A stretch of DNA of 64,000 nucleotides from Symsagittifera roscoffensis (Eukaryota > Xenacoelomorpha > Acoela > Convolutidae), in contig NC_087067.1 of NCBI RefSeq assembly GCF_963678635.1, positions 9,471,716 through 9,535,715 of the forward strand, read 5' to 3'. The position numbers and the translations under genes were made by a program. The notes under the pieces are model-generated. The model saw nothing but the letters and a program-made list of their open reading frames with translations. It did not search any database and was not told the origin of the DNA. How positions within the stretch are numbered: position 1 is the first letter of the stretch; each line of letters opens with the position of its first letter. Positions 50,632 to 64,000 of the stretch are shown one piece after another.

Positions 50632-53600
50632 GATAACTTTGTTGAGACAAAAACACTCCAGCGAAAATTCGCTAGTGCAACGACCACTACCCCAGTAGAA
50701 TTGAATAAATGAATAAAAATGAGCACATCAAAAAGATAATATCAGCCAGACACTCTGATCAAAAATGGAAAAACTTGTAACGAGAAAAACCGCATCACTG
50801 ATAGACACATAAAATGACATGATTCCACAGAAAAAAACTGAAATCAAGAACTAAGAACTCCCAGGTACCAATAACAAGTAAACAATGCATTATCAACCCT
50901 AAAAAGGCAGCGCTGTCTTTCAAATTTATGAAAACTCAAGGAATGTTTGGTAGTCAAGACCAAAAAGAAAGAAAAACTGCCAGCACTGTGACGACAACTT
51001 TTTTCGGACAAAAAAACCACCATAGCGCAAATTCGCTTCTGCAACGATAGCTAACCCAGTAGAACTGCTGAATGGAACAACAATGAACAATGAACACATA
51101 AAGTGGACCTAACTAGCCACACAATTTCCTAAAAAATGAAAAAAAATTGTACCACAAAAAATCGCATCAAGGATGAACACAAAAAATGACATATTTCAGA
51201 AACATAACGACCAAAATCAAAATCTTAGTACTCCCATGAACTGTTAGCATACCAGCAAGGCGTTAAGAACCCAAAAAATGACGCTGTGTATTTCAAAGAT
51301 GTCAAAACTGAAGAAACATTCAGTAGCCAAGACCAGAAGCCATTGAAAACTACAAAATTGTGACGACAACTTTTTCGGACAAAAAACCAGCAGAGCGCAA
51401 TTTCGCTTCTGCAACGATAGCTAACCCAGTAGAACTTCTGAATGGAACAACAATGAACAATGAACACATAAAGATGACCTAACTAGCCACACAATTTCCT
51501 AAAAAATGAAAAAAAATTGTACCACAAAAAATCGCATCAAGGATGAACACAAAAAATGACATAATTCAGAAACAGACCAAAATCAAAGACTTAGTACTGC
51601 CATGAACTGTCAGCAAACCCACAACGCATTAACAACCCAAAAAAATTGTCGCTGTGTATTTCAAAGATGCCAAAACTGAAGAAACATTCAGTAGCCAAGA
51701 CCAGAAGCCAGTGAAAACTACCAATTTGTGACGACAACTTTTTACGGACAAAAATCACCACAGCGCAAATCCGCTTCTGCAACGATCGCTAAGTCATTAG
51801 AATCGAATAATGGAGCAACAATGAACACATCAAGATTTCTTCACTAGCCACACACTGTCCTGAAAAAAGAAAAAACTTGTACCACAAAAAATCGCATCAA
51901 GGATGAACACAAAAAAAGACATATTTCAGAAACATAAAGACCAAAATCAAAAATTTAGTATTCCCATCAACTGTCAGCAAACCCACAACGCATTAACAAC
52001 CCAAAAAAGTCGCTGTGTGTTTCAAAGATGTCAAAACTGAAGAAACATACAGTAGCCAAGACCAGAAGCCAGTGAAAACTACCAATTTGTGACGACAACT
52101 TTTTTCGGACAAAAATCACCACAGCGCAAATCCGCTTCTGCAACGATCGCTAAGTCAGTAAAATTGATAAATGGAGCAACAATGAACACATCAAGATTTC
52201 TTCACTAGCCACACACTCTCCTGAAAAATGAAAAAACTTGTACCACAAAAAATCGCATCAAGGATGACACACAAAAAAAGACATATTTCAGAAACACGAA
52301 AACCAAAATCAAAACCCAGAACTCCCATGAGTCTTCAGCATAGGAACAACGCAATAAAAACCCAAAAAAGCGTCGCTGTGTATTTCAAAGATGTCAAAAC
52401 TGAAGAAACATTTAGTAGCCAAGACCAGAAGCTAGTGGAAACTACCAATTTGTGATAACTTTGTTGAAACAAAAAACACACCAGCGCAAATTCGCTAGTG
52501 CAACGACCGCTACCCCAGTCAGTTTGAGTCAGTTTGAATAAATGAATAAAAATGAGCACATCGAAATGATAATATCAGCCAGACACTGTGATCAAAAATG
52601 GAAAAACTTGTCACGAGAAAAGCGCATCACTGATAGACACATAAAAAGACATGATTCCACAGAAAAACACTGAAATCAACTATTAAGCACTCCCAGGTAA
52701 CATCAACAAATAAAAAATGCATTATCAACCCCAAAAAGGCAGCTCTGTCTTTCAAATTTATGAAAACAAGGAAAGTCTGTTAGTCAAGACCAAAAAAAAA
52801 GAAAAACTGCCAGTACTGTGACAACTTTTTTCGGACAAAAAATCACCACGGCGCAAATTCGCTTCTGCAACGATCGCTAACCCAAAAGAACTGATGAATG
52901 GTACAACAATGAATGAACACATCAAGATTACTTAACTAGCCAAACAAGGTCCTGAAAAATGAAAAAATTTGTACCACAAAAGAAGGCATCAAGGATAAAC
53001 ACAAAAAATGACATATTTCAGAAACAGACTAAAATCAAAAACTTAGTACTGCCATGAACTGTCAGCAAATCCACAACGCATTAACAACCCAAAAAAATTG
53101 TCGCTGTGTATTTCAAAGATGTCAAAACTGAAGAAACATTCAGTAGCCAAGACCAGAAGCTAGTGGAAACTACCAATTTGTGACGACAACTTTTTTCGGT
53201 AAAAAAATCACCACAGCGAAAATCCGCTTCACTAAGTCAGTAGAATCGATAAATGGAGCAACAATGAACACATCAAGATCTCTTCACTAGCCACACACTG
53301 TCCTGAAAAATGAAAAAACTTGTACCACACAAAATCGCATCAAGGATGAACACAAAAAAAGACATATTTCAGAAACACGAAAACCAAAATCAAAACCCAG
53401 AACTCCCATGAATCTTCAGCATACGCACAACGCATTAACAACCCAAAAAAGCGTCGCTGTGTATTTCAAAGACGTCAAAACTGAAGAAACATTCAGTAGC
53501 CAGAACCCAACCCAAAAAAGCTTCGCTGTGTATTTCAAAGATGTCAGAACTGAAGAAACATTCAGAAGCTAGTGGAAACTACCAATTTGTGATAACTTTG

Positions 53601-56600
53601 TTGAGACAAAAACACTCCAGCGCAAATTCGCTAGTGCAACGACCACTACCCCAGTAGAATTGAATAAATGAATAAAAATTAGCACATCAAAAAGATAATA
53701 TCAGCCAGACACTCTGATCAAAAATGGAAAAACTTGTAACGAGAAAAACCGCATCACTGATAGACACATAAAATGACTAAATCCCCAGAAAAAAACTGAA
53801 ATCAAGAACTAAGAACTCCCAGGTACCAAAAACAAGTAAACAATACATTATCAACCCTAAAAAGGCAGCGCTGTCTTTCAAATTTATGAAAACTCAAGGA
53901 ATGTTTGGTAGTCAAGACCAAAAAGAAAGAAAAACTGCCAGCACTGTGACGACAACTTTTTTCGGACAAAAAAACCACCATAGCGCAAATTCGCTTCTGC
54001 AACGATATCTAACCCAGTAGAACTGCTGAATGGAACAACAATGAACAATGAACACATAAAGATGACCTAACTAGCCACACAATTTCCTAAAAAACGAAAA
54101 AAAATTGTACCACAAAAAATCGCATCAAGGATGAACACAAAAAATGACATATTTCAGAAACATAACGACCAAAATCAAAATCTTAGTACTCCCATGAACT
54201 GTTAGCAGACCAGCAAGGCATTAACAAGCCAAAAAATGACGCTGTGTATTTCAAAGATGTCAAAACTGAAGAAACATTCAGTAGCCAAGACCAGAAGCCA
54301 TTGAAAACTACCAAATTGTGACGACAACTTTTTCGGACAAAAAACCACCACAGCGCAAATTCGCTTCTGCAACGATCGCTAACCCAAAAGAACTGATGAA
54401 TGGTACATTAATGAACACGTCAAGATGACTTAACTAGCCAAACAAGGTCCTGAAAAATGAAAAAATTTGTACCACAAAAGATGGCATCAAGGATAAACAC
54501 AAAAAATGACATAATTCAGAAACAGACCAAAATCAAAAACTTAGCACTGCCATGAACTGTCAGCAAACCCACAACGCATTAACAACCCAAAAAATGGTCG
54601 CTGTGTATTTCAAAGATGTCAAAACTGAAGAAACATTCAGTAGCCAAGACCAGAAGCCAGTGAAAACTACCAATTTGTGACGACAACTTTTTTCGGACAA
54701 AAATCACCACAGCGCAAATCCGCTTCTGCAACGATCGCTAAGTCATTAGAATCGAATAATAGAGCAACAATGAACACATCAAGATTTTTTCACTAGCCAC
54801 ACACTGTCCTGAAAAAAGAAAAAACTTGTACCACAAAAAATCGCATCAAGGATGAACACAAAAAAAGACATATTTCAGAAACATAAAGACCAAAATCAAA
54901 AATTTAGTATTCCCATCAACTGTCAGCAAACCCACAAAGCATTAACAACCCAAAAAAGGTCGCTGTGTATTTCAAAGATGTCAAAACTGAAGAAACATTC
55001 AGTAGCCAAGACCAGAAGCTAGTAGAAACTACCAATTTATGACAACTTTCTTCGGACAAAAAATCACCACAGCTCAAATCCGCTTCTGCAACGATCGCTA
55101 AGTCAGTAGAATCGATGAATGGAGCAACAATGAACACATCAAGATGACTTAACTAGCCACATAATGTCCTGAAATACGAAAAAAAATTGTACCACAAAAG
55201 ATCGCATCAAGGATAAACACAAAAAATGACATATTTCAGAAACATAAAAACCAAAATCAAAAATTTTGTATTCCCATCAGCTGTCAGCAAACCCACAACG
55301 CATTAACAACCCAAAAAATATCGCTGTGTATTTCAAAGAAGTAAAACTGAAGAAACATTCAGTAGCCAAGACCAGAAGCTAGTGAAAACTACCAATTTGT
55401 GACGACAACTTTTTTCGGTAAAAAAATCACCACAGCGCAAATCCGCTTCACTAAGTCAGTAGAATCGATAAATGGAGCAACAATGAACACATCAAGAATT
55501 CTTCACTAGCCACACACTGTCCTGAAAAATGAAAAAACTTGTACCACACAAAATCGCATCAAGGATGAACACAAAAAAAGACATATTTCAGAAACACGAA
55601 AACCAAAATCAAAACCCAGAACTCCCATGAATCTTCAGCATACGCACAACGCATTAACAACCTAAAAAAGCGTCGCTGTGTATTTCAAAGACGTCAAAAC
55701 TGAAGAAACATTCAGTAGCCAGAACCCAACCCAAAAAAGCTTCGCTGTGTATTTCAAAGATGTCAGAACTGAAGAAACATTCAGAAGCTAGTGGAAACTA
55801 CCAATTTGTGATAACTTTGTTGAGACAAAAACACTCCAGCGCAAATTCGCTAGTGCAACGACCACTACCCCAGTAGAATTGAATAAATGAATAAAAATGA
55901 GCACATCAAAAAGATAATATCAGCCAGACACTGATCAAAAATGGAAAAACTTGTAACGAGAAAAACCGCATCACTGATAGACACATAAAATGACATGATT
56001 CCACAGAAAAAAACTGAAATCAAGAACTAAGAACTCCCAGGTACCAATAACAAGTAAACAATACATTATCAACCCTAAAAAGGCAGCGCTGTCTTTCAAA
56101 TTTATGAAAACTCAAGGAATGTTTGGTAGTCAAGACCAAAAAGAAAGAAAAACTGCCAGCAATGTGACGACAACTTTTTTCGGACAAAAAAACCACCATA
56201 GCGCAAATTCGCTTCTGCAACGATAGCTAACCCAGTAGAACTGCTGAATGGAACAACAATGAACAATGAACACATAAAGATGACCTAACTAGCCACACAA
56301 TTTCCTAAAAAACGAAAAAAAATTGTACCACAAAAAATCGCATCAAGGATGAACACAAAAAATGACATATTTCAGAAACATAACGACCAAAATCAAAATC
56401 TTAGTACTCCCATGAACTGTTAGCAGACCAGCAAGGCATTAACAAGCCAAAAAATGACGCTGTGTATTTCAAAGATGTCAAAACTGAAGAAACATTCAGT
56501 AGCCAAGACCAGAAGCCATTGAAAACTACCAAATTGTGACGACAGCTTTTTCGGACAAAAAACCACCACAGCGCAAATTCGCTTCTGCAACGATCGCTAA

Positions 56601-58354
56601 CCCAAAAGAACTGATGAATGGTACATTAATGAACACGTCAAGATGACTTAACTAGCCAAACAAGGTCCTGAAAAATGAAAAAATTTGTACCACAAAAGAT
56701 GGCATCAAGGATAAACACAAAAAATGACATAATTCAGAAACAGACCAAAATCAAAAAGTTAGTACTGCCATGAACTGTCAGCAAACCCACAACGCATTAA
56801 CAACCCAAAAAATGGTCGCTGTGTATTTCAAAGATGTCAAAACTGAAGAAACATTCAGTAGCCAAGACCAGAAGCCAGTGAAAACTACCAATTTGTGACG
56901 ACAACTTTTTTTTGGACAAAAATCACCACAGCGCAAATCCGCTTCTGCAACGATCGCTAAGTCAGTAAAATTGATAAATGGAGCAACAATGAACACATCA
57001 AGATTTCTTCACTAGCCACACACTCTCCTGAAAAATGAAAAAACTTGTACCACAAAAAATCGCATCAAGGATGACACACAAAAAAAAAGACTTATTTCAG
57101 AAACACGAAAACCAAAATCAAAACCCAGAACTCCCATGAGTCTTCAGCATACGAACAACGCAATAAAAACCCAAAAAAGCGTCGCTGTGTGTTTCAAAGA
57201 TGTCAAAACTGAAGAAACATTCAGTAGCCAATACCAGAAGCTAGTGGAAACTACCAATTTGTGATAACTTTGTTGAAACAAAAATCACACCAGCGCAAAT
57301 TCGTTAGTGCAACAACCGCTACCCCAGTCAGTTTGAGTCAGTTTGAATAAAGGAATAAAAATGAGCACATCGAAATGATAATATCAGCCAGACACTGTGA
57401 TCAAAAATGGAAAAACTTGTCACGAGAAAAGCGCATCACTGATAGACACATAAAAAGACATGATTCCACAGAAAAAAACTAAAATCAACTATTAAGCACT
57501 CCCAGGTAACATCAACAAGTAAAAAATGCATTATCAACCCCAAAAAGGCAGCTCTGTCTTTCAAATTTATGAAAACAAGGAAAGTCTGTTAGTCAAGACC
57601 AAAAAAAAAGAAAAACTGCCAGTACTGTGACAACTTTTTTCGGACAAAAAATCACCACGGCGCAAATTCGCTTCTGCAACGATCGCTAACCCAAAAGAAC
57701 TGATGAATGGTACAACAATGAATGAACACATCAAGATTACTTAACTAGCCAAACAAGGTCCTGAAAAATGAAAAAATTTGTACCACAAAAGAAGGCATCA
57801 AGGATAAACACAAAAAATGACATATTTCAGAAACAGACCAAAATCAAAAACTTAGTACTGCCATGAACTGTCAGCAAATCCACAACGCATTAACAGCCCA
57901 AAAAAATTGTCGCTGTGTATTTCAAAGATGTCAAAACTGAAGAAACATTCAGTAGCCAAGACCAGAAGCTAGTGGAAACTACCAATTTGTGACGACAACT
58001 TTTTTCGGTAAAAAAATCACCACAGCGCAAATCCGCTTCTGCAACGATCACTAAGTCAGTAGAATCGATAAATGGAGCAACAATGAACACATCAAGAATT
58101 CTTCACTAGCCACACACTGTCCTGAAAAATGAAAAAACTTGTACCACACAAAATCGCATCAAGGATGAACACAAAAAAAGACATATTTCAAAAACATAAA
58201 GACCAAAATCAAAAACTTAGTGTTCCCATGAACTTTCAGCAAACCGAAAACGCATTAACAACCCAAAAAAATGTCGCTGTGTATTTCAAAGATGTCAAAA
58301 CTGAAGAAACATTCAGTAGCCAAGACCAGAAGCTAGTGGAAACTACCAATTTGT
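50632..58354. repeat. Large higher-order satellite blocks (about 2.5-3 kb)
   Basis: The block 50632-53589 (B A A A A B A A) is closely matched by 55808-58353 (B A A A B A A). The block between them (53590-55807) begins the same way. Shared private variants include a partial-monomer duplication with CAGAACCCAACCCAAAAAAG in the monomers just before three B units (about 50540, 53503, 55720) and TCAGTTTGAGTCAGTTTGAA at about 52517 and 57328. These indicate duplication of multi-monomer blocks. Confidence 0.7.
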
Positions 58355-61300
58355 GATAACTTTGTTGAAACAAAAAACACCCCAGCGCAAATTCGCTAGT
58401 GCAACGACCGCTACCCCAATCAATTTGAATAAATGAATAAAAATGAGCACATCGAAATGATAATATCAGCCAGACACTGTGATCAAAAATGGAAAAACTT
58501 GTAACGAGAAACACGCATCACTGATAGACACATAAAAAGACATGATTCCACAGAAAAAAAACTGAAATCAAATATTAAGCACTCCCAGGTATTATCAACA
58601 AGTAAAAATTGCATTATCAACCCTCAAAAGGCAGCTCTGTCTTTCAAATTTATGAAAACAAGGAAAGTCTGTTAGTCAAGACCAAAAAGAAAGAAAAACT
58701 GCCAGTACTGTGACAACTTTTTTCGGACAAAAAATCACCAGAGCGCAAATTCGCTTCTGCAACGATCGCTAACCCAAAAGAACTGATGAATGGTACAACA
58801 ATGAAACCATCAAGATGACTTAACTAGCCAAACAAGGTCCTGAAAAATGAAAAAAAATGTACCACAAAAGATGGTATCAAGGATAAACACAAAAAATGAC
58901 ATATTTCAGAAACAGACCAAAATCAAAAACTTAGTACTGCCATGAACTGTCAGCAAACCCACAACGCATTAACAATCCAAAAAAATTTTCGCTGTGTGTT
59001 TCAAAGATGTCAAAACTGAAGAAACATTCAGTAGCCAAGACCAGAAGCTAGTGGAAACTACCAATTTGTGACGACAACTTTTTTCGGACAAAAAACCATC
59101 ACAGCGCAAATCCGCTTCTGCAACGATCGCTAAGTCAGTAGAATCGATGAATGGAGCAACATTGAACACATCAAGACTTCTTAAGTAGCCACACACTGTC
59201 CTGAAAAATGAAAAAATTTGTACCACAAAAAATCGCATCAAGGATGAACACAAAAAATGACATATTTCAGAAATATAAAGACAAAAATCAAAAACTTAGT
59301 ACTCCCATGAATTTTCAGCATACCCACAACGCATTTACAACCCAAAAAAGCGTCGCTGTGAATTTCAAAGATGTCAAAACTGAAGAAACATTCAGTAGCC
59401 AAGAGCAGAAGCTAGTGGTAACTACCAATTTGTGATAACTTTATTGAGACAAAACACTCCAGTTCAAATTCGCTAGTGCAATGACCACTACCCCAGTAGA
59501 ACTGAATAAATGAATAAAAATGAGCACATCGAAATGGTAATATCAGCCAGACGTTGTGATCAAAAATGGAAAAACTTGTAACGAGAAAAACCACATGACT
59601 GATAGACACATAAAAAGACATGATTCCACAGAAAAAACTGAAAACAATTATTAAGCAATCCCAGGTAACATCAACAGAAAAAATGCCTTAACAACCTCAA
59701 AAAGGCAGCTCTGTCTCTGAAGTTTATGAAAACAAGGAATGTCTGGTAGTCAAGACCAAAAAGAAAGAAAAACTGCCAGTACTGTGACGACAACTTTTTT
59801 CGGACAAAAAAACCATCACAGCGCAAATCCGCTTCTGCAACGATCGCTAAGTCAATAAAATCGATGAATGGAGCAACAATGAGCACATCAAGATTTCTTA
59901 ACTAGCCACATACCGTCCTGAAAAATGAAAAAATTTGTACCACAAAAAATCGCACCAAGAATGAACACAAAAAATGACATAATTCAGAAATATGAAGACA
60001 AAAATCAAAAACTTAGTACTCCCATGAATCTTCATCATACCCACAACGCATTTAAAACCCAAAAAAGTGTCGCTGTGTATTTCAAAGATGTCAAAACTGA
60101 AGATGTCTTGCTCAGTAGCCAAGAGCAGAAGCTAGTGGTAACTACCAATTTGTGATAACTTTATTGAGACAAAAACACTCCAGTTCAAATTCGCTAGTGC
60201 AATGAACACTACCCCAGTAGACCATCACAGCGCAAATCCATCACAGCGCAAAAAACCATCACAGCGCAAATCCGCTTCTGCAACGATCGCTAAGTCAGTA
60301 AAATCGATGAATGGAGCAACAATGAGCACATCAAGACTTCTTAACTAGCCACACACCGTCCTGAAAAATGAAAAAATTTGTACCACAAAAAATCGCACCA
60401 AGGATGAACACAAAAAATGACATAATTCAGAAATATGAAGACAAAAATCAAAAACTTAGTACTCCCATGAATCTTCATCATACCCACAACGCATTTAAAA
60501 CCCAAAAAAGTGTCGCTGTGTATTTCAAAGATGTCAAAACTGAAGATGTCTTGCTCAGTAGCCAAGAGCAGAAGCTAGTGGTAACTACCAATTTGTGATA
60601 ACTTTATTGAGACAAAAACACTCCAGTTCAAATTCGCTAGTGCAATGACCACTACCCCAGTAGAACTGAATAAATGAATAAAAATGAGCATATCGAAATG
60701 ATAATGTCAGCCAGACGCTGTGATCAAAATGGAAAAACTTGTAACGAGAAAAACCACATCACTGATAGACACATAAAAAAAACATGATTCCACAGAAAAA
60801 AAACTGAAAACAATTATTAAGCACTACCAGTTAACATCAAAAAGTAAAACAAGCATTATCAACCCCAAAAAGGCAGCTCTGACTCTCTAATTTATGAAAA
60901 CAAGGACTGTCTGGTAGTCAAGACCAAAAAGAAAGAAAAACTGCCAGTAGTCTGACGACAACTTTTTTCGGACAAAAAATCACCACAGCGCAAATTCGCT
61001 TCTGCAACGATAGCTAATCCTGTAGAACTGCTGAATGGAACAACAATGAACACAGATGTCAATACTGAAGAAACTTTGAGTAGCCAAGACCAGAAGCTAG
61101 TGGAAACTACCAATTTGTGACGACAACTTCTTTCGGACAAAGATCACCACAGCGCAAATCCGCTTCTGCAACAATCGCTAAGTCAGTAGAATCGATGATT
61201 GGAACAACAATGAACTCATCAAGACTTCTTAACTAGCCACACAAGGTCCTGAAAAATGAAAAAATTTGTACCACAAAAGATCGCATCAAGGATAAACACA

Positions 61301-64000
61301 AAAAATGACATATTTCAGAAACAAAAAGACCAAAATCAAAAATCTATTACTGCCATGAACTGTCAGCAAAACCACAACCCATTAAGAACCCAAAAAAAAT
61401 ATCGCTGTGTATTTCAAAGATGTCAAAACTGAAGAAACATTCAGTAGCCAAGACCAGAAGCTAGTGGAAACTACCAATTTGTGACGACAACTTTCTTCGG
61501 ACAAAAAATCACCACAGCGCAAATCAGCTTCTGCAACGATCGCTAACCCAGTTGAATTGATGATTGGAACAACAATGAACTCATCCAGACTTCTTAACTA
61601 GCCAAACACTGTCCTGGAAAATGAAAAAAAATTGTACCACAAAAAATTGCATCAAGGATGAACACAAAAAAAGACATATTTCAGAAAAATAAACATCAAA
61701 ATCCAAACCCCAGAACTCCCATGAACAGCCAGCATACCCACAACGCATTAACAAACCAAAAAAGCAGCGCTGCGTATTTCAAAGATGTCAAAACTGAAGA
61801 AGCATTCAGTAGCCAAGACCAGAAGCTAGTGGAAACTATCAATTTGTGACGACAACTTTTGAGCGGAAAAAAAATCACCACAGCGCAAATCCGCTTCTGC
61901 AACAATCGCTAAGTCAGTAGAATCGATGATTGGAACAACAATGAACTCATCAAGACTTCTTAACTAGCCAAACACTGTCCTGGAAAATGAAAAAAAATTG
62001 TACCACAAAAAATTGCATCAAGGATGAACACAAAAAAAGACATATTTCAGAAAAATAAACACCAAAATCCAAACCCCAGAACTCCCATGAACAGCCAGCA
62101 TACCCACAACGCATTAACAACCCAAAAAAGGTCGCTGTGTATTTCAAAGATGTCAAAACTGAAGAAGCATTCAGTAGCCAAGACCAGAAGCTAGTAGAAA
62201 CTACCAATTTATGACAACTTTCTTCGGTCAAAAAATTACCACAGAGCAAGTCCGCTTCTGCAACGATAGCTAACCCACTAGAACCGATGAATGGAATAAC
62301 AATGAACACATCAAGATGACTTAACTAGCCACACATTGTCCTGAAAAATGAAAAAAACTTGTACCACAAAAGATCGCATCAAGAACAAACACAAAAAAAA
62401 GACATATTTCAGAAACATAAAAACCAAAATCAAAAACTTGGTATTCCAATGAACCGCCAGCCTACCCACGACGCATAAACCTATTAACAACCCAAAAATT
62501 TGTCGCTGTATTTTTTGGTTGTCAAAACTGAAGAAGCATTCAGTTGCTGAGACCAGAAGCGGGTTTAAACTACCAATTTGTAACGACAACTTTTTCGGAC
62601 AAAAAGTACCACCGAGAAAATCCGCTTCTGCATTGATCGCTAACTTAGTAGAACTGATGAACAAACCACAATGAACACATTAAGATGACTTAACTAGCCA
62701 CACAGTGTCCTGAAAAATGAAAAAAACTTGTACCACAAAAGATCGCATCAAGAACAAACACAAAAAATGACAAATTTCAGAATAAAAAAAACCAAATTCA
62801 AAAACATAGTACTCCCATGAACCACCAACTTGTCCGCAACGCTTTAACAAACCAAAAAAAAACTGTCGCTGTGTATTTTTTGGTTGTCAAAACTGAAGAA
62901 ACATTCAGTAGCCAGGACCAGAAGCTAGTGGAAACAACCAATTGTAACGACAACTTTTGAGCGGAAAAAAAATCACCACAGCGCAAATCCGCTTCTGCAA
63001 CAATCGCTAAATCAGTAGAATCGATGATTGGAGCAACAATGAGCACATCAAGATTTCTTAACTAGCCACACACCGTCCTGAAAAATGAAAAAATTTGTAC
63101 CACAAAAAATCGCACCAAGGATGAACACAAAAAATGACATAATTCAGAAATATGAAGACAAAAATCAAAAACTTAGTACTCCCATGAATCTTCATCATAC
63201 CCACAACGCATTTAAAACCCAAAAAAGTGTCGCTGTGTATTTCAAAGATGTCAAAACTGAAGATGTCTTGCTCAGTAGCCAAGAGCAGAAGCTAGTGGTA
63301 ACTACCAATTTGTGATAACTTTATTGAGACAAAAACACTCCAGTTCAAATTCGCTAGTGCAATGACCACTACCCCAGTAGAACTGAATAAATGAATAAAA
63401 ATGAGCACATCGAAATGGTAATATCAGCCAGACGTTGTGATCAAAAATGGAAAAACTTGTAACGAGAAAAACCACATGACTGATAGACACATAAAAAGAC
63501 ATGATTCCACAGAAAAAACTGAAAACAATTATTAAGCAATCCCAGGTAACATCAACAGAAAAAATGCCTTAACAACCCCAAAACGGCAGCTCTGTCTCTG
63601 AAGTTTATGAAAACAAGGAATGTCTGGTAGTCAAGACCAAAAAGAAAGAAAAATTGCCAGTACTGTGACGACAACTTTTTTCGGACAAAAAAACCATCAC
63701 AGCGCAAATCCGCTTCTGTAACGATCGCTAAGTCAGTAAAATCGATGAATGGAGCAACAATGAGCACATGAAGATTTCTTAACTAGCCACACACCGTCCT
63801 GAAAAATGAAAAAATTTGTACCACAAAAAATCGCACCAAGGATGAACACAAAAAATGATATAATTCAGAAATATGAAGACAAAAATCAAAAACTTAGTAC
63901 TCCCATGAATCTTCATCATACCCACAACGCATTTAAAACCCAAAAAAGTGTCGCTGTGTATTTCAAAGATGTCAAAACTGAAGATGTCTTGCTCAGTAGC

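Larger units (their letters stand above)
41662..64000. repeat. Satellite array of about 360-bp monomers with higher-order structure
   Basis: At least 61 head-to-tail monomers, all in one orientation, running to the window end. Type A begins near GACGACAACTTTTTTCGGAC and contains CACAGCGCAAATCCGCTTCTGC, ATGAAAAAA(C/T)TTGTACCAC and GTGTATTTCAAAGATGTC. Type B begins near GATAACTTTATTGAGAC and contains ATAATATCAGCCAGACACT, GACATGATTCCACAG and GGCAGCGCTGTCTTTC. Monomer spacing is mostly 355-372 bases. B units recur every two to six monomers, giving higher-order repeats. Short open frames on either strand follow the monomers and end at conserved stops. They are better explained by A-rich composition than by coding. 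Confidence 0.92.

Noticed and set aside
41662-64000. Tandem array considered as a CRISPR array, rDNA or histone cluster.
   Set aside because: Monomers are about 360 bp with no spacers, no rRNA-like sequence and no histone-like frames.

Overview
The window is eukaryotic and most likely from an invertebrate animal. It has AT-rich introns with GT...AG borders and TTTTCAG-type acceptors, one spliced gene recognisable as the metazoan sperm/cilium gene SPATA6, a large Ty3/gypsy-class LTR retrotransposon, tRNA-derived SINE-like copies, foldback elements and a long satellite array. There are no bacterial features. I cannot name the species; a marine invertebrate such as a cnidarian would fit, but that is a guess.

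Layout. (1) 1066-16545, minus strand: a SPATA6-like gene. I assembled it exon by exon; 16 coding exons have mutually compatible phases and give about 979 codons. Its N-terminal exons (16.5-11.1 kb), a KPPFVVRKVD motif exon pair (5.2/4.8 kb) and the C-terminal coiled end (2.3-1.07 kb) resemble SPATA6; the middle is an expanded, lineage-specific, charged region. Its introns hold small repeats: two poly-G/C terminal-inverted-repeat elements, a 17-bp-repeat foldback element, SINE-like copies, a dispersed repeat family and short tandem repeats. (2) 18.15-18.587 kb and 40.277-40.475 kb, plus strand: two halves of an open reading frame of unknown function, split by the retrotransposon. (3) 18588-40276, minus strand: a 21.7-kb LTR retrotransposon with about 1.29-kb LTRs that differ by only about two substitutions and one poly-C length change, so the insertion is young. 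In coding order it has a 2.6-kb leader full of CCCCTCCGGAT-like motifs, Gag with two CCHC knuckles and a DTGA protease, a pol with RT, RNase H, a long acidic linker and integrase, and a C-terminal domain that looks like an ADP-ribose macro domain. Two further long intact ORFs follow: a 785-aa coiled-coil plus SGNH-hydrolase protein and a 1090-aa protein I do not recognise. Pol carries two frameshifts and one in-frame TGA. (4) 40.48-41.63 kb: non-coding, with a 32-bp-repeat foldback element and a 217-bp MITE-like palindrome. (5) About 41662-64000: head-to-tail satellite DNA of about 360-bp monomers in two main types arranged in higher-order repeats, running off the window edge.

The most unusual system is the retrotransposon. 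A macro domain fused to pol, a separate SGNH hydrolase ORF and a large unknown ORF are combined in one young element. A purine-rich 12-mer at its 3' LTR junction recurs four times inside the coding region, in more than one reading frame.
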